Of a stretch of DNA of 41,883 bases, positions 7,618-14,383 are shown one piece after another. This stretch comes from a virus: the IMG/VR virus record IMGVR_UViG_3300034198_006958, positions 1 to 41,883 of that record; one strand, given 5' to 3'. The notes under the pieces were generated by a model. The model searched no databases and was not told the origin of the DNA. It saw only the letters and a list, made by a program, of their open reading frames with translations. Each line of letters opens with the position of its first letter. The first letter of the stretch is position 1. Both the position numbers and the translations under genes were made by a program.

Positions 7618-7806
7618 TCAGAGTTTGGGGTCTAGGATTGTTTCATTCTGTTTGTCGAATTCTTGTTTAAGAATCCTGACCACCTCACGCTTTCCAGCGT
7701 AAAACCAAATCTCTCGATCAGGCATGGACAGGCTAGGACACCTTTCTGGTATAAGTTCCTCTAGGGTGTCAATAAGTTTTTTGGGTAATTGAGGGATGTT
7801 TTCCAT
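7618..7806 (-). CDS. Small conserved-looking protein, 62 residues
   Basis: Start chosen at the ATG at 7806 (MENIPQLPKKLIDTLEELIP), preceded by AGAGAGAA, rather than 21 codons upstream inside the neighbouring gene. The protein has a helical, acidic first half and PDREIWFYAGKREVVRILKQEFD, a motif I associate with small uncharacterised proteins of T7-like marine phages. No known function. It lies directly after the 7808-8212 gene in the replication-to-structure transition. Confidence 0.65.
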   Translation of the reverse strand: MENIPQLPKKLIDTLEELIPERCPSLSMPDREIWFYAGKREVVRILKQEFDKQNETILDPKL

Positions 7807-7807
7807 T

Positions 7808-8212
7808 TTATTTGTGGTTCTCTCTGATTTTGGCAAGAGCAAACAAGGCTCTGATGATTCCCCTTTCAAGGTGGTCTTGGCAGTTCTCCCCGTCTACATC
7901 GACGGACTCATTCCCATCGCGTCTCATCATGGAGGTGCAGATATGCCTGATGGCTCGGTCGGTGTGGTGACGGACTGTCTCCCCAAAGTACCACTTGTGC
8001 TTACCGTGTTTCTTCAGCCCAATTGCATAGACCTTATCGATCATGTCCGAGATGATAGATTTTAGCTCATCAGCCGAGGGAGCATCACCGTCTGTGTTCA
8101 CTTGTTCTTTTGCGATACACTGAGGACAGAGGAGAGCGTTATTGTAGAGGACAAGCTCCCCGTCTTGGCTGCACTCCTCGCAATGGTAGGTCACTTGGAT
8201 GCGGGATTCCAT
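7808..8212 (-). CDS. Zinc-ribbon protein of unknown function
   Basis: The 134-residue product begins with a zinc-ribbon-like module (Cys11-x2-Cys14 and Cys29-x2-Cys32), followed by a helical region with many charged and His residues (LKKHGKHKWYFGETVRHHTD) and a hydrophobic C-terminal helix. It overlaps the end of the exonuclease gene by 22 nt, so it is translated with the replication proteins. Zinc ribbons often bind nucleic acid or protein; I cannot assign a role. Confidence 0.65.
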   Translation of the reverse strand: MESRIQVTYHCEECSQDGELVLYNNALLCPQCIAKEQVNTDGDAPSADELKSIISDMIDKVYAIGLKKHGKHKWYFGETVRHHTDRAIRHICTSMMRRDGNESVDVDGENCQDHLERGIIRALFALAKIRENHK

Positions 8213-8955
8213 AATTTGACTTTGTTGGTTTTGAAATTGTAATCACCGTGACGAAGAATCCTCGCCACCCTTGCGTTGACAAGAGCGTCAAGAGGCATCT
8301 GGCCTTGCTTCATGTAGGTCTTCTCAACGATTTCCCACATCTCCTCTAGGGTATTTGCGTCCTTCAGGAGATCCTGAGCCTTCTTTTCTCCGACTCCCTT
8401 ACAGCCTTTATACCCGTCTGCATTGTCCCCCATAAGGGTTTGCATCATCCAGTAGCGATCAGCCTCCAGAGGGGTAACCTCAGTGATGCCTTCCTCGCTC
8501 CTGTTGGGGTTGTAGTGGAGACCTACGATGGTCTTGAAGTCCTTGTCCACTCCAACAACAACATACTCTGTCTTGGCTTTCCGGAGCTTGTCAGTGGCGT
8601 AGATTCCGATCACATCGTCAGCCTCCAGTGTTGGGTATACCTTAGCGTTCCGGTTGTAGATGAGGTGTTCTCTTGCAGGGCCAAGGGTGAGAGGCTTCCG
8701 CTGCCCTCTCCGGTTTTCCTTGTAGCTGGGGAGTACCTCATTCCTCCAGTTCTTGGAGTCTGTGAGAATGAGCATCACCTCGTCTGCACTGAGCAGATCG
8801 ACGTAGGAGTTGATCAGGTTCTCGATGTTGTTGATGACTTCGTTCGCATCAGCATGGAGAGTCCATAGGGATTCGCTCCAGTTGATGGGAGTTTCAGCGA
8901 TGACGCTCTGCTGGTAGGCGAGAACGTCTCCGTCTATTAGTAGGGTTCGTTTCAT
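8191..8955 (-). CDS. 5'-3' exonuclease (T7 gp6-like)
   Basis: The 254-residue protein belongs to the PIN/FLAP 5' nuclease family. Metal-binding acids are visible at the start (LLIDGDVLAYQ, Asp8 and Asp10) and in YPTLEADDVIGIYAT and VVVGVDKDFK, and the helix-hairpin-helix-like MGDNADGYKGCKGVGEKKAQ is present. In T7, gp6 degrades host DNA and removes RNA primers. The start is preceded by an A/C-rich leader (ACCAAAAACCAAAATG) with no Shine-Dalgarno site. A LAGLIDADG gene separates it from DNA polymerase. Confidence 0.9.
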   Translation of the reverse strand: MKRTLLIDGDVLAYQQSVIAETPINWSESLWTLHADANEVINNIENLINSYVDLLSADEVMLILTDSKNWRNEVLPSYKENRRGQRKPLTLGPAREHLIYNRNAKVYPTLEADDVIGIYATDKLRKAKTEYVVVGVDKDFKTIVGLHYNPNRSEEGITEVTPLEADRYWMMQTLMGDNADGYKGCKGVGEKKAQDLLKDANTLEEMWEIVEKTYMKQGQMPLDALVNARVARILRHGDYNFKTNKVKLWNPASK

Positions 8956-8968
8956 TTTGGTTTTTGGT

Positions 8969-9316
8969 TTAGTGTGATTTTTTCTTATCGGATCTCAAGA
9001 TTACGTTCATCTCGTGCATATCGATACACGTCTTAGCTTGCTTCTTCTTTTCGTGCATGAACTCAACCGTGTGGGTAAGTACTTTGATTGCTCTGGATCG
9101 GCTATAACTCAGCCTGTAAACGGTTCTATTGCTTTTGGTTTTTCTCTTCAGCGTCATTACGTTTCCACCAAAGTGTTTGGTAAGAAAGCGAAGAGGCTGA
9201 GGGTTACAGGTATCTATCTTTAACTCTGGGTATCCTTGCCAGTACCCGATACACCCTTCGCCATCAATGTATCCTGCTATATAGGCGAAAGCCTCACGGG
9301 GTGTTTCAGTTGGCAT
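8969..9316 (-). CDS. Free-standing LAGLIDADG homing endonuclease
   Basis: The 115-residue protein carries one LAGLIDADG motif near its N terminus (AYIAGYIDGEGCIGYW), where the two acidic residues normally coordinate metal, followed by a short beta-rich DNA-binding core (LKIDTCNPQPLRFLTKHFGG, RTVYRLSYSRSRAIKVL). One motif implies a homodimer. It fills the 3-nt/13-nt gap between the intact DNA polymerase and exonuclease genes, so it is free-standing and not in an intron or intein. Such genes spread by cutting phages that lack them at the same junction. Confidence 0.85.
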   Translation of the reverse strand: MPTETPREAFAYIAGYIDGEGCIGYWQGYPELKIDTCNPQPLRFLTKHFGGNVMTLKRKTKSNRTVYRLSYSRSRAIKVLTHTVEFMHEKKKQAKTCIDMHEMNVILRSDKKKSH

Positions 9317-9319
9317 ATA

Positions 9320-11173
9320 TTAGTGTGTCTCGGCCCAGTTGTTACCTATACGAAACTCCCCGTCAAGAGGACAACGGAACTTGAAGAAGTCTCCAGCATC
9401 TCGGATTGCTTGTACCGCAAGCTGTCCAACCTCCTCAGCGTTATCTTCCCTTACTTCCATCTGCCACTCATCGTGGACATTCAAGACGAAGTTGAAGTTC
9501 TTCCCGCCTAGTCCTCGTGAGTTGATGCGATGAGCTAGGATGCAGCAAGCCTTCTTCATCACCAGAGCCCCTGCTGACTGTAGGAGGGTGTTGAGAGCTG
9601 CGTGTTCCGACCTGATCCAGAGCTTACGTCCATCCAGCCCTAGCAAGTACCCGCGCTTCGCTGCCTTTTCCACAGCGTCCTTGAGGTACTTCAGAGCAGG
9701 AGTCTTCTTTAGAAAGTTTGCTTTCAGTCGAGACCCTTCTTCCTGCCCTTTGCCAACTATAGTTCCTATCTTTGCGTCACCAGCTCCGTAGAGGAAGGCG
9801 TAGATGAAGGTCTTGGCCTGATCACGAGTCTCAAGTCCAGCAGCTTTCTGGTTAGCGGTGTGAATGTCGCCTTCCAGTAGCTCCTTGGAGTAGGCTCCCT
9901 CATCCCACTTACCCATGAAGTGAGCGAGGCAGCGAAGCTCCAGCCCTGAGGCATCAGCTCCCACCATCTTGTAGCCCTTAGGAACGATGAACAGCTCTCG
10001 GCACTCCTTACCATAGGGAGCCCTCACAGCGGGAACCTGAGCCATGTTGGGGTTGCTGTGGGTACAGCGTCCGGTAACGGCTCCGTTGGTGTTGACTCGA
10101 CCGTGGATACGTCCAGCCTTCTCCAACTTGACCCATGCCTCCTTGCCCTCAGCCAGCTGACCTAGCCGCTTCTGGATCATGAGGTACTCGCAGAGAGGAG
10201 CAGCCTCAGGATAGGTCATGGATTTGAGGATAGCTTCATCCACCTTGGGCTTGCCATCGGGAGAGAAGTCAGTAGGTCTCCATCCGTACTTCTTGATGAA
10301 GCGGTTGGCTATCTGGTCACGGGAACCACAGTTGAAGGGAATCTCCTTGGTGTAGGGCTTCCCCGCTGAGATGAGGGCAAACTCATCCTTGATCTTGGTT
10401 CCGTGCTGCTTTGCGTAACCTCTGGCATCGATCTGAGCGAGAGCCTTAGTGGCAAACTCCATGTCACGGTAGAGGAAGATGGTCTTCTTCATCTCCACCT
10501 TCTCAGGCTCAAACACCCGTTGAAGCTCCTGCTCCAGCTCCACCCGTCTCTTGGCTAGGGTGGCGTAAAGAGTACGAGCCTTGTCTACGTCAAACAGGAC
10601 ACCGTGTTTCTCCTGCTTGGAGATGATCAAGGCGAACTCCTGTTCAAGATCCAAAGAGTCAGGGGAGTACTTCTCCCTCACGAACATCTCGTAGAGCTTA
10701 CGGGTTACCACTACGTCATTCTCGCAGTAGCTCTCCATCTCACGGCTCCATGTGGAAAAGTCGTTGTTCTTCTTGAAGTCACCCTTCTTGCAGCCCAGAC
10801 GATAGCCCCATGATTCAAGGCTGTGCCTTCCGATAAGCTGCTTCGGGAAGTCGGATTTAAGCCGCTGGAAGTCTCGCTCCTTCATGTCAGGATAGACAAG
10901 TCGGGAGAGGATAAGGGTGTCGATAATTTTGGCTGGAGCGTTAAAATAAGGGTACAGTTTTTTTAACACTACAAGATCAAAAGAATTGATATTGTGGCCC
11001 ACAAGAGTGGTGGCTTCCATCAGGTACTTCACACCCCGCTCTATCTCGCCATCCTCCTGAGAGGAAAACGTGATAGCGTCTCCTGACTCTACATTGTAAG
11101 TGCAGAGGCAGTGTATCTTTGTGGTCTCTTCAACCAGACCATCCGACTCAAGGTCGAAAATAATAGTTCTCAT
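9320..11173 (-). CDS. DNA polymerase, family A (T7 gp5-like)
   Basis: I use the ATG at 11173 (MRTIIFDLESDGL), whose ATGA overlaps the stop of the endonuclease VII-like gene; the longer frame begins inside that gene. The 617-residue product has the 3'-5' exonuclease motif I at once (Asp7-x-Glu9), then polymerase motif A (VGADASGLELRCLAHF), the O-helix region (GLETRDQAKTFIYAFLYGAG) and motif C (NVHDEWQMEV), and ends RIGNNWAETH, like T7 gp5 (704 residues). The gene is uninterrupted. It replicates the phage genome with the helicase-primase and SSB encoded upstream. Confidence 0.95.
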   Translation of the reverse strand: MRTIIFDLESDGLVEETTKIHCLCTYNVESGDAITFSSQEDGEIERGVKYLMEATTLVGHNINSFDLVVLKKLYPYFNAPAKIIDTLILSRLVYPDMKERDFQRLKSDFPKQLIGRHSLESWGYRLGCKKGDFKKNNDFSTWSREMESYCENDVVVTRKLYEMFVREKYSPDSLDLEQEFALIISKQEKHGVLFDVDKARTLYATLAKRRVELEQELQRVFEPEKVEMKKTIFLYRDMEFATKALAQIDARGYAKQHGTKIKDEFALISAGKPYTKEIPFNCGSRDQIANRFIKKYGWRPTDFSPDGKPKVDEAILKSMTYPEAAPLCEYLMIQKRLGQLAEGKEAWVKLEKAGRIHGRVNTNGAVTGRCTHSNPNMAQVPAVRAPYGKECRELFIVPKGYKMVGADASGLELRCLAHFMGKWDEGAYSKELLEGDIHTANQKAAGLETRDQAKTFIYAFLYGAGDAKIGTIVGKGQEEGSRLKANFLKKTPALKYLKDAVEKAAKRGYLLGLDGRKLWIRSEHAALNTLLQSAGALVMKKACCILAHRINSRGLGGKNFNFVLNVHDEWQMEVREDNAEEVGQLAVQAIRDAGDFFKFRCPLDGEFRIGNNWAETH

Positions 11174-11544
11174 TGGTGGATGGTTAGATATTGAACAGCG
11201 GATTTGAGGAGGGAGGTGCTGTCTCGAAGATGACCAATCCCAGTATTGCATGGTGTACATAGGAGTCCCCTGACTTTCCCAGTGTTATGGCAGTGATCGA
11301 CAACCAAAGGTTTTTCAGGAACCTCCTTGCAGATAGCACAAGCACTCCCTTGAGCTGCTTCCACGGACTTGTATGTTTCCAAAGTGATTCCGTACTTAAA
11401 CCGGAGCCAAGCAGCATAGCCTTTTGTTCTTCTATGTAGTTTACCGTATTCCCTAGCGTAAGCACTTCGACAGGAACGGCACCTACGCCCACGAAATTTT
11501 TCTTTTGGGTATTCATTTTTACACTTGGAGCAGATCTTGGTCAA
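11170..11544 (-). CDS. Endonuclease VII-like HNH nuclease
   Basis: The 124-residue protein opens with a Cys-rich zinc-binding segment (CSKCKNEYPKEKFRGRRCRSC) and ends with the endonuclease VII signature (CAICKEVPEKPLVVDHCHNT, then RGLLCTPCNTGIGHLRDS), including the DHCH and N catalytic residues. T4 endonuclease VII resolves branched DNA; short versions like this are commonly mobile. The start is TTG at 11544, whose TTGA overlaps the stop of the 59-codon gene upstream, so translation is probably coupled. The phage also has a T7-type endonuclease I, so this gene is either redundant or a homing-type insertion. Confidence 0.85.
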   Translation of the reverse strand: MTKICSKCKNEYPKEKFRGRRCRSCRSAYAREYGKLHRRTKGYAAWLRFKYGITLETYKSVEAAQGSACAICKEVPEKPLVVDHCHNTGKVRGLLCTPCNTGIGHLRDSTSLLKSAVQYLTIHQ

Positions 11545-11720
11545 AAGTTCTTGTTAATATCCCAGAACGTAAGCTGTTCGTCACGGGAATCCTCTTCCCG
11601 CATACGTTGCTTCTGTTTGCGAAAAGCCCGTATAACTCGCTTGTCCTTGTTCTTTGATGGGTAGAGCTGAGCAAAGGGAAACTCCATCTGCTTGTTCTTG
11701 TGCTTGGCTTTGTCTTTCAT
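11541..11720 (-). CDS. Small basic protein between helicase and polymerase, 59 residues
   Basis: This short frame starts at the ATG at 11720 (MKDKAKHKNKQMEFPFAQLY) after an A/C-rich leader and ends by a TTGA overlap with the endonuclease VII-like gene. The protein is very basic (RVIRAFRKQKQRMREEDSRD) and ends LTFWDINKNF. It fills the gap between primase-helicase and polymerase operon members exactly, 11 nt after the helicase stop. Function unknown; nucleic-acid binding is plausible from charge. Confidence 0.65.
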   Translation of the reverse strand: MKDKAKHKNKQMEFPFAQLYPSKNKDKRVIRAFRKQKQRMREEDSRDEQLTFWDINKNF

Positions 11721-11731
11721 GTTTTTGGGTT

Positions 11732-13387
11732 TTAGAAATCAGGTTCTCCGACTTCAGTGTTGTTTTCTTCTTCAGGCAAAAAGGTGGTTTCCCGAAGTCT
11801 TCCTTCTTCCGGTGAGTACAGGAGAGTGGAAGCTAGTCCGGTTTCCCCGCTGAAGCGGTTCTTCAGGACTCTCACCCTGCACAGGTTCTTGTTTTCCGCA
11901 TCCTGTTGATTTCGCTCAAGCCCTAAGACCATGTCTGAGAGCTGTGCAATACCAGCAGAACCACGAAGCTGACTGAGGGATGTACTGGCTCCCTCTTCGT
12001 GTCCCCTACCGTCTGGTCGCTTGAGGTGGGAGACGAGAATCATTCCGACCTTCAGCTCTTCCACAAGGGAGCGGAGCTTGGTCATCACGGAGTCAATGAG
12101 CCTTCTCTCATCACCGTCTCCAAATGCAGAGACAACGATGGAAAGGTGATCAAGGAAGATCCAATTGGCTCCACACCCACGAGCCATGTACCGGATCCTG
12201 TTGAGGAGGTTGTCGGAATCCATTGATCCGAAGTGATCGTAGGTGAAAAACTTCCCTCCGTTGATTACCTCGTCGAAGGCTTGCTTCAGTTCAGTTTCGG
12301 ATACGGATTTCATGTCAAGGTGCAAGGGTTTGTTCATGTGAATGCCAAGCATCCCTAGAACTGTCCTCCTCACACTCTCTTCCAATGCGATGTACCCAAC
12401 CGTCTGTCCGGACTGCACAAGCCAGTGAGCAATCTCTCGACAGAACTGGGACTTTCCGATACCGGAGCCAGCCGTGACTGTAATCAGCTCTCCCCGACGA
12501 AGACCGTGAGTCATGTCGTTGAGCCCGATGAATGGGTAAGGGATAGCCTCAACGTGTTCGCAGTTGACGAGGGAATCCCACATCTCCTCTGCCCCGACGA
12601 TACCGTCAGGACGGAAGCTCTTGGACTTCCAGATAGCGTCAATCACCTCAGTCCCTCGCTGAGCCACGAGCATATCGTTGGCATCCTTGAGGGGCAGGGT
12701 GGCTATCTTGGCCTTCTGAGGGCTCATGAGGGCAGCACAATCCTTGGCTGCTTTGATCCCTACAGCGTCATTGTCGAACATGAAGATGACCGACTCAAAC
12801 CGCTCTAGGTACTCGATGTTCTTACCAACGGCCTTGGAAGCCCCCTGAGCCCCATTAGGGATGGAGACCACGGGCCACTTATGGGATTGGAGTTGGGAGA
12901 CTGAGAGGGCATCTATCTCCCCCTCTGTGACTACCAGCATCTTTCCTCCATCCTTCCACAGGTGCATCCCGTAGAGGCCCATCTTGGAGGCATCCCCCTT
13001 GATGATGAATTCCTTGTTAGGGAACCTTAGCTTCTGAGCTACCACCTCGCCTTGCATATTGCGATAGTTGGCAACCTGAACTGGCTGGTTGTTATATGTT
13101 CCCACCTTGTAGTCCCATACCTTGCAGGACTCCTCGGTTAGGGCTCTCTTGGGAAGTGCTTTGACTTCCCCAGTTACTGGATCAGAGATGTCCATTTTAT
13201 AGTAGGGTTTGTTAGTTGTTTCACCGTCTCCATGCTCATAACGTCCACAGCCAAAACAATAGGCGTGACCGTCTGAGTAACGTGCTAGGTTATTGCGAGA
13301 CCCGCAATCAGGGCAGGGCTCTTTCCTAAGACAATGGCTTGAGCCACTGGTGAGGGACTCTTCCTCCGTCAGAGTAAGGGAATCCAT
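11732..13387 (-). CDS. Primase-helicase (T7 gp4-like)
   Basis: The 551-residue protein combines a primase zinc-binding domain (CPDCGSRNNLARYSDG then CFGC, residues about 25-47), a TOPRIM primase core (VVTEGEIDALSV, VIFMFDNDAVG) and a RecA-type helicase with Walker A (TAGSGIGKSQF) and Walker B-like (NWIFLDHLSIV) segments, ending in an acidic tail as T7 gp4 (566). It unwinds DNA and lays down primers. The start overlaps the endonuclease I gene by 62 nt. A Met at residue 65 matches the place of the T7 4B start, but has no visible ribosome-binding site. Confidence 0.95.
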   Translation of the reverse strand: MDSLTLTEEESLTSGSSHCLRKEPCPDCGSRNNLARYSDGHAYCFGCGRYEHGDGETTNKPYYKMDISDPVTGEVKALPKRALTEESCKVWDYKVGTYNNQPVQVANYRNMQGEVVAQKLRFPNKEFIIKGDASKMGLYGMHLWKDGGKMLVVTEGEIDALSVSQLQSHKWPVVSIPNGAQGASKAVGKNIEYLERFESVIFMFDNDAVGIKAAKDCAALMSPQKAKIATLPLKDANDMLVAQRGTEVIDAIWKSKSFRPDGIVGAEEMWDSLVNCEHVEAIPYPFIGLNDMTHGLRRGELITVTAGSGIGKSQFCREIAHWLVQSGQTVGYIALEESVRRTVLGMLGIHMNKPLHLDMKSVSETELKQAFDEVINGGKFFTYDHFGSMDSDNLLNRIRYMARGCGANWIFLDHLSIVVSAFGDGDERRLIDSVMTKLRSLVEELKVGMILVSHLKRPDGRGHEEGASTSLSQLRGSAGIAQLSDMVLGLERNQQDAENKNLCRVRVLKNRFSGETGLASTLLYSPEEGRLRETTFLPEEENNTEVGEPDF

Positions 13388-13715
13388 ATTTTTTACACCA
13401 ATCGGCGTAGGTGGTTTTTGAAGATTTGTGGATCTTGTTCTTTGCCTGTTGGAATACCAGACGAAGATCGAGATCTGGATGCTGTTCTTTTACAAGAAGG
13501 AGTTTCTTCCGGTCGGTTGCTCTGAAGTACCCTTTGACTTCCAGTACAATGCCATTGCCAAGGTCAAAGTCAGGAGTGTAGCTGCGTAGCTCTTCAACCC
13601 GATACTTGACCTTAATGTTCTCATACTTGAAGGGGACTCCAGCCAGAGCCAGATGCTTTGACACATCCAGCTCTAGCTTGGAGCGATAGCCTTGTATCTT
13701 AGAACTCTTCGCCAC
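13326..13715 (-). CDS. Endonuclease I, Holliday junction resolvase (T7 gp3-like)
   Basis: The 129-residue protein shows the T7 endonuclease I catalytic pattern: a Glu in YRSKLELDVSK, Asp in YTPDFDLGNG, and the E-x-K pair in VLEVKGYF. It resolves branched replication intermediates and helps break down host DNA. It overlaps SSB by 17 nt upstream and primase-helicase by 62 nt downstream, the T7 order 2.5-3-4. Slightly shorter than T7 gp3 (149). Confidence 0.93.
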   Translation of the reverse strand: MAKSSKIQGYRSKLELDVSKHLALAGVPFKYENIKVKYRVEELRSYTPDFDLGNGIVLEVKGYFRATDRKKLLLVKEQHPDLDLRLVFQQAKNKIHKSSKTTYADWCKKYGFPYSDGGRVPHQWLKPLS

Positions 13716-14334
13716 TGGTTACGTTCTCAGTGGCAGGGGCATCCTCCGACTCGGAGAACACATCGTCAGGGAAACTCTCGCCTCCGGAGACGTAGCCCTC
13801 TTCCTCAGCGGAGAAGCCGTAAGCATCGGCACTGAGGATTCGGGAAGGAGCAACAAGCTCCACGACTTGGACAGCCTTCAGCTTGAGGCTGACACCCATC
13901 CCCAGAGAAGGAGCGTACCAAGGATAAATATCAGCAGCACACCGTAGAATGCTAGAAGATCCGATAGTGTCACTGACAGGATTACCCTTCGTGTCGAAGA
14001 GCGCGATCTTTCTCTCATATACTTCTCCTGCTTTGGACTTGAAGGATGCAGACTGACCGAACTTGATTTCGATCTTTCCGTCTTCGGTCTCTTTCCACGG
14101 GAAGTCAGCCATCTTGAGCTTGTCCTTCTTGATGAGAGCGCACTGCTCTTTGTAGGCATCACGCAGGACAGCCTTGACTTGATCAACAAACTTGGCTCCG
14201 TCCTCTGCGTTGAGGATGAGCTTCACCGAGTACTCGCCTTCAGGCTTGAACTTGGTGGAGGGGTTGTTGAGGAACGGATACGATGCCAGACCCTTGGGGC
14301 TGACGATACTGACCAGCTTTTTCTTTGAGTTCAT
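13699..14334 (-). CDS. Single-stranded DNA-binding protein (T7 gp2.5-like)
   Basis: Start taken as the ATG at 14334 (MNSKKKLVSIVSPKG); a TTG nine codons upstream is also in frame and follows GGAGG too closely to be its site. The 211-residue protein has the OB-fold-type core (FKPEGEYSVKLIL, FPWKETEDGKIEIKFG, PSLGMGVSLKLKAVQVVEL) and a strongly acidic C-terminal tail ending in Phe (EDAPATENVTSGEEF), the feature by which T7 gp2.5 contacts polymerase and helicase. It coats single-stranded DNA during replication. Confidence 0.9.
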   Translation of the reverse strand: MNSKKKLVSIVSPKGLASYPFLNNPSTKFKPEGEYSVKLILNAEDGAKFVDQVKAVLRDAYKEQCALIKKDKLKMADFPWKETEDGKIEIKFGQSASFKSKAGEVYERKIALFDTKGNPVSDTIGSSSILRCAADIYPWYAPSLGMGVSLKLKAVQVVELVAPSRILSADAYGFSAEEEGYVSGGESFPDDVFSESEDAPATENVTSGEEF

Positions 14335-14383
14335 TTTGGATTGTTGTGTTTTGGCCTCCAATAAGCGGTTTGCTTACTGGTGA

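Noticed and set aside
9320-11260. Intron or intein in the DNA polymerase suggested by neighbouring homing nucleases
   Set aside because: The polymerase frame is continuous from its exonuclease motif to the expected C terminus with all motifs in order; the nucleases lie outside it.
11732-13195. Internal start of a short helicase form at Met65, like T7 gp4B
   Set aside because: The position fits T7 well, but no ribosome-binding site or A-rich leader precedes it; only the long form is supported.
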